A DNA stretch of 64,000 bases from Pseudomonas indica NBRC 103045 (GTDB taxonomy: Bacteria > Pseudomonadota > Gammaproteobacteria > Pseudomonadales > Pseudomonadaceae), in contig NZ_BDAC01000009.1 of the NCBI RefSeq assembly GCF_002091635.1, positions 124,001-188,000 on the forward strand, given 5' to 3'. A model generated the notes under the pieces. The model ran no database searches. It was not told where the DNA came from and saw only the letters and a list, made by a program, of their open reading frames with translations. Positions 38,401 to 48,506 of this stretch are shown one piece after another (within the stretch, counting starts at the first letter, position 1; each line of letters opens with the position of its first letter). The position numbers and the translations under genes were made by a program.

Positions 38401-40362
38401 TCACTGCACCCCCTCCAACTCAGCCTTCGCCACCACCGGCTTCTTCACCGGTGCGGGTGCCTCGATCAGCACGTCGGCCACCAGCTCGGCGATGTCCTTG
38501 ATTTCCGGCCTCGGGGCGACCACGCCTTCGAGCATGGCGGTACACTGCGGGCAGCCCACGGCCACCAGTTCGGCGCCGGTTTCCTTGATGTCGACCATGC
38601 GCATGTCGGGAATCCGCTGCTTGCCGGGAATGTCGGTGATCGGCGCACCGCCGCCACCGCCGCAGCAACGCGAGCGGAAGCCGGAGCGTTCCATTTCCTT
38701 CACCTCGATGCCGATGGCCTTGAGCACGGCGCGCGGCGCTTCGTACTCGCCGTTGTAGCGGCCCAGGTAGCAGGGATCGTGGTAGGTCACGCTGCCGCCT
38801 TTGTGCTGGCCGAGGTCCAGCAGATTGCGGGACATCAGGGTGGCGATGTAGGTGCTGTGGTGCAGCACTTCGTAACGGCCGCCCAGTTCGCCGTATTCGT
38901 TCTTCAGCACATGGAAACTGTGCGGGTCGCAAGTGACGATGCGCTGGAAGCGGTACTTGGCCAGGGTGGCGATATTGCGCTTGGCCAGGGTCTGGAAGGT
39001 CGCCTCGTCACCCAGCCGACGCGCCACGTCGCCGCTGTCGCGTTCTTCCAGGCCGAGCACGGCAAAGTCCACCTTGGCCGCCTTGAGAATCTTCACGAAG
39101 GCGCGCAGGGTGCGCTGGTTGCGCATGTCGAAGGCACCGTCGCCAACCCAGAACAGCACCTCGGCCTCGCCCTTCTCGCTCATCAGCGGCAGGTTGAGGT
39201 CGGCCGCCCAGTTGAGCCGGCCACCGGGGTTGAAGCCGCCGGGGTTGTCGGTAGCGATCAGGTTGTCCAGCACCTCGGCTCCCTTGTTTGGGGTCGAGCC
39301 CTTTTCCAGGGTGAGATGACGGCGCATGTCGACGATGGCATCGACGTGCTCGATCATCATCGGGCATTCCTCGACGCAGGCGCGGCAGGTGGTGCAGGAC
39401 CAGAGGGTATCCGCCTCCACCAGCCCCTTGCCGCCCTGGACCACGATCGGCTGGTGCGGACCGCCGCCGTGCTCGCCGAGCGGGATGCCAGGGTACGGAG
39501 AGCCGGCGAACTTGGCGTCGTTGCCACCAGCCAGGCCGATGACCATGTCCTGGATCAGCTTCTTCGGGTTGAGCGGCTGGCCGGCGGCGAAGGCCGGACA
39601 CATGGCCTCACACTTGCCGCACTGCACGCAGGCGTCGAAGCCGAGCAACTGGTTCCAGGTGAAATCGGTGGGCTTTTCCACGCCCAGCGGCGCCTTCGGG
39701 TCGTCCAGGTCGAGGGCCTTGAGACCGGTAGAGCGGCCGCCGCCGAAGCGCTCGGCACGGCGGTGCCAGGCCAGATGCAGGGCACCGGCGAAGGCGTGCT
39801 TCATCGGCCCGCCCCAGGTCATGCCGAAGAACAGCTCGGACACGCCCCAGGCCACGCCCACGGCCAGGATGGCGGCGAGAATCCAGCCACCGAAACCTTC
39901 CGGCAGGATGCCGGCGACCGGCAGGGTGGCGATGAAGAAGCTCACCGAGAACATCAGCAGGCTCTTCGGCAGGCGCATCCACGGGCCCTTCGACAGCCGG
40001 CTCGGCGGGTTGCGCCGGCGCTTGGCGACGAACAGGGCGCCGACGAACATCAGCACCGTGGCCGCCAGCAAGGCGAAGCCGAGGATGCGGTTATGCAGGC
40101 CGAAACCGTGCACGACGATCGCCAGCAGTGCCGCCAGGACGAAGCCGCCGGCAGTGGCGACGTGGGTCTTGGACATGTACTTGTCGCGCTCGACCACGTG
40201 GTGCAGGTCCACCAGGTAGCGACGCGGCATCTTCAGCAGGCCGCCGATCCAGTCGACCTTCGACGGCCGGCCGCGGCGCCACATGACGAAGCGCTTCACG
40301 GCACCGAGGACGGCCAGGCCCAGGGCGGCGAAAAGCAGGATGGGGAGAAGGGTGTTCAACAT
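38401..40362 (-). CDS. dgcB: Dimethylglycine catabolism membrane iron-sulfur protein
   Basis: Protein of 653 aa. An N-terminal region with several transmembrane helices (first at 1-17, others between about 65 and 160) is followed by two 4Fe-4S clusters (CVQCGKCEAMCP and CTTCRACVEECP) and a CCG-type heterodisulfide-reductase domain (YHDPCYLGRYNGEYEAPRAV, SRCCGGGGG). It is needed for dimethylglycine demethylation in P. aeruginosa and probably links DgcA and ETF to the quinone pool. It lies 161 nt after dgcA. Confidence 0.93.
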   Translation of the reverse strand: MLNTLLPILLFAALGLAVLGAVKRFVMWRRGRPSKVDWIGGLLKMPRRYLVDLHHVVERDKYMSKTHVATAGGFVLAALLAIVVHGFGLHNRILGFALLAATVLMFVGALFVAKRRRNPPSRLSKGPWMRLPKSLLMFSVSFFIATLPVAGILPEGFGGWILAAILAVGVAWGVSELFFGMTWGGPMKHAFAGALHLAWHRRAERFGGGRSTGLKALDLDDPKAPLGVEKPTDFTWNQLLGFDACVQCGKCEAMCPAFAAGQPLNPKKLIQDMVIGLAGGNDAKFAGSPYPGIPLGEHGGGPHQPIVVQGGKGLVEADTLWSCTTCRACVEECPMMIEHVDAIVDMRRHLTLEKGSTPNKGAEVLDNLIATDNPGGFNPGGRLNWAADLNLPLMSEKGEAEVLFWVGDGAFDMRNQRTLRAFVKILKAAKVDFAVLGLEERDSGDVARRLGDEATFQTLAKRNIATLAKYRFQRIVTCDPHSFHVLKNEYGELGGRYEVLHHSTYIATLMSRNLLDLGQHKGGSVTYHDPCYLGRYNGEYEAPRAVLKAIGIEVKEMERSGFRSRCCGGGGGAPITDIPGKQRIPDMRMVDIKETGAELVAVGCPQCTAMLEGVVAPRPEIKDIAELVADVLIEAPAPVKKPVVAKAELEGVQ

Positions 40363-40403
40363 CGTTTGGTCTCCTCACGGGACCGAAAGGGGGACACCGG
40401 GCC

Positions 40404-40511
40404 AGTCCCCTCTACCCTTTGGGGAGAGGGTTAGGGTGAGGGGGCGGAGTTCAGTGCACACCGAAGCATCGCCCCCTCACCCCTGCCCTCTCCCCAGCGG
40501 GGAGAGGGGGT
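40404..40511. repeat. REP pair between dgcA and dgcB
   Basis: GGGGAGAGGGTTAGGGTGAG (40421-40440) and CCCCCTCACCCCTGCCCTCT (from 40472) are inverted REP copies filling the 161-nt spacer. Confidence 0.8.
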
Positions 40512-40523
40512 TGTCCGTGCCCG

Positions 40524-42599
40524 TCAAAAATCCTTGCAGAGTCTCAGCGCGTCATAGATCGCCGCATGGGTGTTGCGCTGGGCCACGCAGTCGCCGATGC
40601 GGAACAGCAGGTAGCCGTCGCCCCCCGCCTTTCCATCAAGAGCGGAGAGGCACGGCTGCGGCTGGATCGCGAAGAGTTTCTCCACGTCGATCTGCCCCTT
40701 GTTGCGCGAGCCCTGCTTGAGTGCGTAGTAGAGCGTTTCGTCCGGGCGCACGCCGTTTTCCACGACGACCTGGTCGACCACCCGCTCTTCCTTGGCACCG
40801 GTGTATTCGTTCTCCAGCACCGCCACCAGCTTGTCGCCCTCGCGATAGACCTTTTCCAGCATCAGGTCGCCGGTCATGATCACTTCCTTCGGGTACATGC
40901 TGCGGTAGTAGGTCGGGAAGGTCGTACCGCCGATGGCCACGCCGGGCTTGATGTCGTCGGTGACGATCTCCACCTGGGCGCCCTTGTCGGCGAGGAAGTC
41001 CGCCACCGACATGCCGCTGAACTCGCAAATGGTGTCGTAGACCAGCACGTTCTTGCCGGGCGCCACCTTGCCGTCGAGGATGTCCCAACTGCTCACCACC
41101 AGCCCTTCGGCCGCGCCCCAGTGCTCGTTCTGCTCGAGGAACGGATGGCCGCCGTTGGCCAGGACGATGACGTCCGGCTTGAGGTCGAGGATGGTCTCGA
41201 CGTCCGCCGCAGTGCCCAGGCGCAGGTCGACGTTCAGCCGCGCCAGCTCCAGCTGGAACCAGCGGGTGATGCCGGCGATCTGGTCGCGCTGCGGTGCCTT
41301 GGAGGCCGTGGTGATCTGGCCGCCGAGCTGGTCCTTCTTCTCGAACAGGGTCACGTCGTGGCCACGCTCGGCGGAGACGCGTGCCGCCTCCATGCCGGCC
41401 GGGCCGCCGCCAACCACCACCACCTTGCGCTTCGGCCCGGTGGACTTCTCGATGATGTGCGGCACGCCCATGTACTCGCGGGACGTCGCGGCGTTCTGGA
41501 TGCAGAGTACGTCGAGGCCCTGGTATTGGCGGTCGATGCAGTAGTTGGCACCGACACACTGTTTGATCTGGTCGACCTGGCCCATCTTGATCTTGGCGAT
41601 CAGGTGCGGGTCGGCGATGTGCGCACGGGTCATGCCGACCATGTCCACGTAGCCGCCTTCGAGGATGCGCGTGGCCTGGTTCGGGTCCTTGATGTTCTGC
41701 GCGTGCAGCACCGGCACGTTGACCACTTCCTTGATGCCCGCTGCCAGGTGCAGGAACGGCTCCGGCGGGTAGGTCATGTTCGGGATGACGTTCGCCAGGG
41801 TGTTGTGGGTATCGCAACCGGAACCGACCACGCCGATGAAGTCGAGCATGCCGGTGTCGCTGTAGTACTTGGCGATCTGCTTCATGTCTTCGTGGGTCAG
41901 ACCGTCCGGGTGGAACTCATCACCGCAGATACGCATGCCGACGCAGAAGTCGTCGCCGACCTCGGCCCGCACCGCCTTGAGCACTTCCAGGCCGAAGCGC
42001 ATGCGGTTCTCGAAGCTGCCGCCCCATTCGTCGTCGCGCTTGTTGACGCGCGGGCTCCAGAACTGGTCGATCATGTGCTGGTGCACGGCGGACAGCTCGA
42101 CGCCATCCAGGCCGCCTTCCTTTGCCCGGCGCGCGGCCTGGGCGTAGTTGCCGATCACCCGCCAGATCTCTTCCGGCTCGATGGTCTTGCAGGTGGCGCG
42201 GTGCACAGGCTCGCGGATGCCGGACGGCGACATCAGGGTCGGCCAGTGCTCGCCATCCCAACGGGAACGGCGGCCCATGTGGGTAATCTGGATCATGATC
42301 TTGGCGCCGTGCTTGTGCATGGCGTCGGCCAGGTTCTGGAAGTGCGGGATGATCCGGTCGGTGGACAGGTTCACCGACTTCCACCAGCCCTGCGGGCTGT
42401 CGATGGCCACGACGGAAGAGCCGCCGCAGATGGCCAAGCCGATGCCGCCCTTGGCCTTCTCCTCGTAGTACTTCACGTAGCGCTCGGTGGTCATGCCGCC
42501 GTCGGTGGCATAAACCTCGGCGTGCGCGGTGGAGAGCACGCGGTTGCGGATGGTCAGTTTGCCGATCTGGATCGGCTGGAACATTGCTTCGAAGGCCAT
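40524..42599 (-). CDS. dgcA: Dimethylglycine demethylase flavoprotein (TMADH/OYE-like)
   Basis: Protein of 691 aa. An OYE-like FMN TIM barrel (about 5-365) is followed by an iron-sulfur loop and two dinucleotide-binding domains (VVVVGGGPAGMEAARVSAER at about 390-410), the trimethylamine dehydrogenase layout. It demethylates dimethylglycine to sarcosine. The iron-sulfur loop reads C348-VG-A351-NY-C354 then C366, with alanine where the second ligand cysteine stands in TMADH. It lies 15 nt after the DUF5943 gene. Confidence 0.94.
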   Translation of the reverse strand: MAFEAMFQPIQIGKLTIRNRVLSTAHAEVYATDGGMTTERYVKYYEEKAKGGIGLAICGGSSVVAIDSPQGWWKSVNLSTDRIIPHFQNLADAMHKHGAKIMIQITHMGRRSRWDGEHWPTLMSPSGIREPVHRATCKTIEPEEIWRVIGNYAQAARRAKEGGLDGVELSAVHQHMIDQFWSPRVNKRDDEWGGSFENRMRFGLEVLKAVRAEVGDDFCVGMRICGDEFHPDGLTHEDMKQIAKYYSDTGMLDFIGVVGSGCDTHNTLANVIPNMTYPPEPFLHLAAGIKEVVNVPVLHAQNIKDPNQATRILEGGYVDMVGMTRAHIADPHLIAKIKMGQVDQIKQCVGANYCIDRQYQGLDVLCIQNAATSREYMGVPHIIEKSTGPKRKVVVVGGGPAGMEAARVSAERGHDVTLFEKKDQLGGQITTASKAPQRDQIAGITRWFQLELARLNVDLRLGTAADVETILDLKPDVIVLANGGHPFLEQNEHWGAAEGLVVSSWDILDGKVAPGKNVLVYDTICEFSGMSVADFLADKGAQVEIVTDDIKPGVAIGGTTFPTYYRSMYPKEVIMTGDLMLEKVYREGDKLVAVLENEYTGAKEERVVDQVVVENGVRPDETLYYALKQGSRNKGQIDVEKLFAIQPQPCLSALDGKAGGDGYLLFRIGDCVAQRNTHAAIYDALRLCKDF

Positions 42600-42614
42600 G
42601 GTCGGTAACTCCGG

Positions 42615-43145
42615 TTACAGCGGCTTGACGACGAACAGGCCGTGATCGCGGCCTTCTTCCGAGGCACCGTAGACCTGTTCGGCAACGGTACGGATCGGGC
42701 TGCCCTTGGCAGCGAGGATCTGGTCCATGGCGCCGGCGAACCAACCGGTGAACATGTAGTCCACCTTGCGGCCGCACTTGCCGTAGACATAAACGAAGGC
42801 CGAGTGGTCGAGACGGACCCGGGCGGTGCCGGCGTCGACGTCGATCTCTTCGATCTTGAACAGGCCCCAGCCGCGCTGCGACAGGCGCTTCATGTAGTGC
42901 TCGTAGACCTCGACGCCAACCAGGCCATGGCACTCGGCTTCCTTCTCGCACCAGTGCCAGGCGGACTTGTAGCCGGCCTTGTAGAGAATCTCGGCGTAGC
43001 GCTCGGCGCCCAGCTCTTCTTCGATACCGATGTGGTTGTTGACGAAGAAGTGGCGCGGCACATAGAGCATCGGCAGCGCGTCGGTGGTCCAGACGCCGGT
43101 TTCGTCGTCGACCAGGATGGGCATTTCGGGGGCGTGGGTGGACAT
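42615..43145 (-). CDS. DUF5943 protein of the dimethylglycine operon
   Basis: Protein of 176 aa, soluble. It has a V4R-like sensor/binding fold feel (YAEILYKAGYKSAWHWCEKE, then CHGLVGVEVYEHYMKRLSQR, GWFAGAMDQILAAKGSPIRT), with three or more cysteines. It is conserved directly upstream of dgcA in Pseudomonas; role unknown, perhaps a partner of DgcA. ATG 43145 with upstream CCGGAG is preferred to a TTG three codons earlier. Confidence 0.8.
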   Translation of the reverse strand: MSTHAPEMPILVDDETGVWTTDALPMLYVPRHFFVNNHIGIEEELGAERYAEILYKAGYKSAWHWCEKEAECHGLVGVEVYEHYMKRLSQRGWGLFKIEEIDVDAGTARVRLDHSAFVYVYGKCGRKVDYMFTGWFAGAMDQILAAKGSPIRTVAEQVYGASEEGRDHGLFVVKPL

Positions 43146-43192
43146 ATCGTTCAACTCCGGATTCGGTATTTAGCCCGGCTGCGGGCTGCTTC

Positions 43193-43310
43193 TGCCCCCT
43201 CACTCCCTTGGGAAGAGGGTTGGAGTAAGGGGGCGGTGGTTCAGTGTTCGGCGATGCTCCGCCCCCTCTCCCTGGCCCTCTCCCCAGAGGGGCGAGGGAA
43301 TGGAGCGAGA
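43193..43310. repeat. REP pair between the dipeptidase-like gene and the DUF5943 gene
   Basis: CCCCCTCACTCCCTTGGGAA (from 43196) with AGGGTTGGAGTAAGGGGGCG (from 43216), then CCCCCTCTCCCTGGCCCTCT (from 43262) and CCCAGAGGGGCGAGGG. Fills most of the 178-nt gap 43146-43323. Confidence 0.75.
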
Positions 43311-43323
43311 GGGCCCTGAGCCC

Positions 43324-44301
<978 letters not shown>

Positions 44302-44424
44302 CAGGCTGTCCCCTCTAATGTCGTGCCCCGGCTCGGTTGCCGTGGCTTTGGGGGCAGCTTATCCCCGGGGGGCGGGTCGCCCCGGTGCAAAAACGACCGG
44401 GGAATTGCCGAAAGCGTCAAAGCT

Positions 44425-44433
44425 GCGACATCC
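44425..44433. promoter_or_regulatory. Candidate GbdR half-site upstream of the dgc operon
   Basis: GCGACATCC is identical to 33389-33397 in the gbcA/gbcB region. It is 124 nt upstream of the operon start and is followed by GCGACCGACCG. Confidence 0.4.
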
Positions 44434-44538
44434 GCGACCGACCGTTCGCCGCAAAGAGGTCACAAACGCACCGCCAGGACGTTCCCCTGAACAGACGGGC
44501 CAGCCGGCTCGCCATCCAAGCACGAAAAGGAGATTCTC

Positions 44539-44979
44539 ATGCACGTTTTCCGACATTCCCAACCGAATACCTCCATTTTCCGGCTCTTCGCCGCACTGGG
44601 CGCCGCCCTCGCCCTGTTCGCCGGCCAGGCGGTAGCCGGTCCCTGCCCTTATGAATTCGCCCTGCGTGGCAAGACCGACCAGTTGTGGAAAAACGTCACC
44701 AACACCGCCTGGAACAACATGCTGCCGCCGCAGTGGGTGGACAAGGGCTTCCACTTCTACAGCCAGGCCCGCTCCCGCGGCCCGGCGAACGGCATCAACA
44801 CCCCCGGCGACCTGGAGCTGGAAATCCACAAGAAAGTAGCGGAGGAACCGGAAGGCCATCCGAACCGCTGGCAGATCCTGCTGCCGATCCTGAATTCGAA
44901 GGGGGACAACCTGCGCGTCGTGTACGACTATGACGGAGGCAAGACCTCGAAGTGCGAGTTGGTCACGCTGAGCTTCTGA
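44539..44979 (+). CDS. Exported hypothetical protein
   Basis: Protein of 146 aa with a signal peptide (hydrophobic FRLFAALGAALALFAGQAVA, cleavage about residue 33). The mature part has two cysteines (GPCPYEF and SKCELV) and a mixed alpha/beta look. AAAAGGAG precedes the ATG. No named family is recognised; divergent from the dgc operon. Confidence 0.7.
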   Translation: MHVFRHSQPNTSIFRLFAALGAALALFAGQAVAGPCPYEFALRGKTDQLWKNVTNTAWNNMLPPQWVDKGFHFYSQARSRGPANGINTPGDLELEIHKKVAEEPEGHPNRWQILLPILNSKGDNLRVVYDYDGGKTSKCELVTLSF

Positions 44980-45042
44980 GGCGTTGCCAGCTCGGTATCG
45001 CGACTGAATTCGCTCCCACGGAGGCATGCTCGTGAATGCACC

Positions 45043-45298
45043 GTAGGGGCGAATTCATTCGCCCGGCGAGGCTGAATTTGGCGAATGAATTCGCCCCTAC
45101 GAATCGCACATGTCCTGCATCGGAGCTTCGCCAGCAGAGCTGGCTCCTACACAAGCAGATGGGGGCACCCGGCCTTGTAGGGGCGAATTTATTCGCCCGA
45201 CGGGGCTGAATTTGGCGAATGAATTCGCCCCTACGAATCGCACATGTCCTGTACCTGAGCTTCGCCAGCAGAGCTGGCTCCTACAAAAGCAGAGGGGT
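45043..45298. repeat. Tandem duplication of a palindromic repeat cassette
   Basis: Two near-identical units start at 45043 and 45177 (134-nt period). Each holds GTAGGGGCGAATTCATTCGC (TTTATTCGC in the second), then GGCGAATGAATTCGCCCCTA, CGAATCGCACATGTCCTG and GCTTCGCCAGCAGAGCTGGC. The units differ at few positions, so the duplication is recent. They fill the 334-nt gap 44980-45313. Confidence 0.85.
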
Positions 45299-45313
45299 CC
45301 CTTAACCTGGACC

Positions 45314-46279
45314 TCACCCGCCACGCTTCGGCAGTACCGCCCGGTCCTGACTCGGGCTGCAGTCGAAGCGCACGCGGTAGCTGCGGGAGAAATAGGAAGA
45401 GGATTCGAAGCCGCAGGCCAGGCTCACTTCCAGCACGCTCATGTCGGTCTGCCGCAGCAGGTGGCGGGCCTTGTCCAGGCGCAGGCCGAGGTAGAAGTTG
45501 GACGGTGTGTCCTTCAGATGCACACGGAACAACCGCTCCAGTTGGCGACGGGTCACCTGGATTCGCTCGGCCAGCTCCAGGGTGGTCAGCGGCGGCTCGG
45601 TGTGGCGCTCCATCTCGCCGATCACCTGCACCAGTTTCTTGTTGCTCACCCCGTAGCGGCTGGCGATCTGCAGCCGCTGGTGGTCCTGGCGCGGGCGGAT
45701 ACGGCCGAGCACGAACTGTTCGGACACCTGCACCGCCAGCTCGCTGCCGTGGGTCTGGGCGATCAGGTCGAGCATCAGGTCGATGGAGGCGGTGCCGCCG
45801 GCCGAGGTAATGCGCGAGCCGTCGATTTCGAACAGCTCCTGGGTTGCCTCCAATTGCGGGTAGGACTCCTTAAAAGCGTCCAGCGCCTCCCAATGCAGAG
45901 TCAGGCGATGGCCGTCGAGCAGACTGGCCTCGGCCAGCACGAAGGCGCCGGTATCGATCCCGCCCAGGCGCACGCCGTCGCGGTCGAGCTTGCGCAGCCA
46001 GCGTTCCAGAGCCGGCCCGTAGCATTTCAGCGGCTCGAAGCCGGCCACCACCAACAGCGTATCGCCCCGAGCCAAGGGCTCCAGCGCGCCGTCGGCATTC
46101 AGCGACATGCCGTTGCTGGCGAGGACCGGGCCACCGTCCAGACTCATCACATGCCAGCGGTACAGCTCGCCGCGAAAGCGGTTGGCCACCCGCAGCGGCT
46201 CCACCGCCGAGACGAAGCCCATCACCGAGAAACCGGGCAACAACAGGAACCAGAAATCTTGGGCCATGGCGACGCTCAT
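45314..46279 (-). CDS. cdhR: Carnitine catabolism regulator CdhR (GATase1-like AraC family)
   Basis: Protein of 321 aa. An N-terminal DJ-1/PfpI (GATase1-like) sensor domain (about 1-185; FLLLPGFSVMGFVSAVEPLR, GIDTGAFVLAEASLL) is followed by two AraC helix-turn-helix motifs (about 215-315; LAERIQVTRRQLERLFRVHL, VSLACGFESSSYFSRSYRVR). It activates the caiX-cdhCAB operon when carnitine is present. Start is ATG 46279 (MSVAMAQDF) or ATG 46267; neither has a strong ribosome site. Divergent from caiX. Confidence 0.88.
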   Translation of the reverse strand: MSVAMAQDFWFLLLPGFSVMGFVSAVEPLRVANRFRGELYRWHVMSLDGGPVLASNGMSLNADGALEPLARGDTLLVVAGFEPLKCYGPALERWLRKLDRDGVRLGGIDTGAFVLAEASLLDGHRLTLHWEALDAFKESYPQLEATQELFEIDGSRITSAGGTASIDLMLDLIAQTHGSELAVQVSEQFVLGRIRPRQDHQRLQIASRYGVSNKKLVQVIGEMERHTEPPLTTLELAERIQVTRRQLERLFRVHLKDTPSNFYLGLRLDKARHLLRQTDMSVLEVSLACGFESSSYFSRSYRVRFDCSPSQDRAVLPKRGG

Positions 46280-46452
46280 GAGGTCGGCGTTAAGCCTGCT
46301 TACCCGACTCGCTGGCACTTTGGCAACCGAACAGGTCGCCACCGTGCAACAGCTGGTCGCCCGAGTGCGTTTCGCACCACGTCGCGCTGCGTAACGTGGA
46401 CACCAGCCGGCCTCACCAACAGAACAACAATCAGCCATTCGAGGGAGCCACC

Positions 46453-47391
46453 ATGAAACGATTCATCCGTCCGCTCGCCTGTTGCCTGCTGCTCGCCAGC
46501 GGCACGCTGTTCGCCGCCGAGCCGGCCGCCTGCAAGAAAGTCCGCATGGGCGTGGTCAACTGGACCGACGTGATCGCCACCAGCGCCATGGCCCAGGTGC
46601 TGCTGGAAGAGATGGGCTACGAGGTCAAGCAGACCAGCGCCGCGCAGCAGATCATCTTCGCCGGCATCCGCGACAACCGCCTGGACATTTTCCTCGGCTA
46701 CTGGAAGCCGGCGATGGACGCCAACATCAAGCCGTTCGTCGAGCAGGGCCAGGTGAAGGTATTGCCCGAGCCGAGCCTGGCCGACGCCCAGGCCACGCTG
46801 GCGGTGCCAGCGTACGTCGCCGAAGGCGGCCTGAAGACCTTCGCCGACATCGCCAAGTTCAAGGACAAGCTCGGCGGCAAGATCTACGGCATCGAGCCCG
46901 GCACCGGCGCCAACACCGCGATCAAGACCATGATCGAAAGCAACCGCTTCGGCCTCGGCGGCTTCCAACTGGTCGAGTCCGGCGAGGCCGGCATGCTCGC
47001 CGCCGTGCAGCGCGCCATCAAGCGCAACGAGTGGGTCGTGTTCGTCGGCTGGAAGCCGCACCCGATGAACATCAACATGAAGATCGCCTACCTGACCGGC
47101 AGCGAGGACGTGTACGGCCCCAACGAAGGCGCCGCCACCGTCTGGTCGGTCACCGCCCCCGACTATGCCGAGCGCTGCCCCAACGTCAGCCGCCTGCTGG
47201 CCAACCTGACCTTCACCGCCGACCAGGAAAGCCAGTTGATGGTGCCGATCATGCAGCGCCAGGAGCCGAAGGATGTCGCCCGCCAGTGGCTGCGCAACCA
47301 CCCCGAGGACCTGCAGCGCTGGCTCGCCGGCGTGGAAACCCTGGACGGCCGCAACGCCGCGCAGACCCTGCAAGCCAGCCTGGCGCCCTGA
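46453..47391 (+). CDS. caiX: Carnitine-binding periplasmic protein of the CbcWV transporter
   Basis: Protein of 312 aa with signal peptide (cleavage after LFAAE, about residue 22). OpuAC-type solute-binding domain with KKVRMGVVNWTDVIATSAMA, IFLGYWKPAMDANIKPF and a Trp in VFVGWKPHPMN that form the aromatic cage for quaternary amines. In P. aeruginosa CaiX delivers carnitine to the core choline ABC transporter CbcWV, encoded here at 58.5 kb. GAGGGAG precedes the ATG. A MITE-like element begins right after its stop codon. Confidence 0.9.
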   Translation: MKRFIRPLACCLLLASGTLFAAEPAACKKVRMGVVNWTDVIATSAMAQVLLEEMGYEVKQTSAAQQIIFAGIRDNRLDIFLGYWKPAMDANIKPFVEQGQVKVLPEPSLADAQATLAVPAYVAEGGLKTFADIAKFKDKLGGKIYGIEPGTGANTAIKTMIESNRFGLGGFQLVESGEAGMLAAVQRAIKRNEWVVFVGWKPHPMNINMKIAYLTGSEDVYGPNEGAATVWSVTAPDYAERCPNVSRLLANLTFTADQESQLMVPIMQRQEPKDVARQWLRNHPEDLQRWLAGVETLDGRNAAQTLQASLAP

Positions 47392-47531
47392 GAGCCTGTT
47401 TACGATCTGCTGCGCGTCGGCCCTACTGCGTTGAAAACAGGCTCGGACTGCTCATTTACAGCTCGTAAACTCCGCGTCCTCTCCTGTTTTCGCCTTGTAT
47501 GGCTCTAGCTCGCGAAATCGTAAATAGGCTC
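47392..47531 (+). repeat. MITE-like element with terminal inverted repeats, copy 1
   Basis: Begins GAGCCTGTTTACGATCTGCT and ends AGCTCGCGAAATCGTAAATA followed by GGCTC. The ends are inverted copies of each other (GAGCCTGTTTACGAT / ATCGTAAATAGGCTC). Inside, GAAAACAGGC and CCTGTTTTC, and TTTACAGCTCGTAAA, can pair. It starts at the base after the caiX stop codon. Copy 2 is at 53476-53659. Confidence 0.8.
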
Positions 47532-47618
47532 TGAGCCCGACAGCTCGTCCCAATCGAACCCTGAAACCGCCTCCCGGCCTGCGCCGGGACGGCACCGAAC
47601 ACCCGAAGGAAAGCGACC

Positions 47619-48506
47619 ATGAACCATGACGTCATCGTTACCTGTGCCCTGACCGGAGCCGGCGACACCGTGGACAAGCATCCGGCTATCCCGGTGACGC
47701 CCCGGCAGATCGCCGCGGCGGCCGTAGAGGCGGCCAAGGCGGGGGCCACCGTGGTGCACTGCCACGTCCGCGACCCCGAGACCGGCAAGCCGAGCCGCGA
47801 CACCGCGCTGTACCGCGAAGTGATGGAGCGCATCCGCGAGGCGGACGTGGACATCATCGTCAACCTTACCGCCGGCATGGGCGGCGACCTGCAGATCGGC
47901 CAGGGCGAACGGCCACTGGAGTTCGGCCCGGGCACCGACCTGGTCGGCCCGCTGGAGCGCCTCAAGCACGTCGAGGAACTGCTGCCGGAAATCTGCACCC
48001 TGGATTGCGGCACCCTGAATTTCGGCGACGGCGACTTCATCTACGTCTCCACCCCGGCGCAATTGCGTGCCGGCGCCAGGCGCATCACCGAGCTGGGGGT
48101 GAAGGCCGAACTGGAAGTGTTCGACACCGGCCACCTGTGGTTCGCCAAGCAATTGCTCAAGGAAGGCCTGCTGGAGGACCCGCTGTTCCAGCTCTGCCTG
48201 GGCATCCCCTGGGGTGCGCCGGCGGACACCACCACCATGAAGGCGATGGTCGACAATCTGCCGCCCGGCGCCACCTGGGCCGGCTTCGGCATCGGCCGCA
48301 TGCAGATGCCCATGGCCGCTCAGGCGGTGCTGCTCGGCGGCAACGTGCGGGTCGGCCTGGAAGACAACCTGTGGCTGGACAAGGGCGTGCCGGCGAGCAA
48401 CGGCCAACTGGTCGAGCGGGTCATCGAGATCATCACCCGCATGGGCGCCCGTCCGCTCACCCCGGCCGAGGGGCGACGGAAGATGAATCTGTCGCGCCGC
48501 GCGTGA
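47619..48506 (+). CDS. cdhC: 3-dehydrocarnitine cleavage enzyme (BKACE/DUF849)
   Basis: Protein of 295 aa, BKACE TIM barrel. Typical elements are [12 protein letters not shown] at the start, [17 protein letters not shown] with the zinc-binding His pair, and NLTAGMGGD. It transfers the acetyl part of 3-dehydrocarnitine to acetyl-CoA, giving betainyl-CoA and acetoacetate. Position in the carnitine operon between caiX and cdhA supports the assignment. Confidence 0.92.
   Translation: MNHDVIVTCALTGAGDTVDKHPAIPVTPRQIAAAAVEAAKAGATVVHCHVRDPETGKPSRDTALYREVMERIREADVDIIVNLTAGMGGDLQIGQGERPLEFGPGTDLVGPLERLKHVEELLPEICTLDCGTLNFGDGDFIYVSTPAQLRAGARRITELGVKAELEVFDTGHLWFAKQLLKEGLLEDPLFQLCLGIPWGAPADTTTMKAMVDNLPPGATWAGFGIGRMQMPMAAQAVLLGGNVRVGLEDNLWLDKGVPASNGQLVERVIEIITRMGARPLTPAEGRRKMNLSRRA

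Noticed and set aside
45110-46456. Long plus-strand frame opposite cdhR
   Set aside because: Antisense shadow; starts in the palindromic repeat and has no protein-like features, whereas the minus strand has both domains of CdhR.
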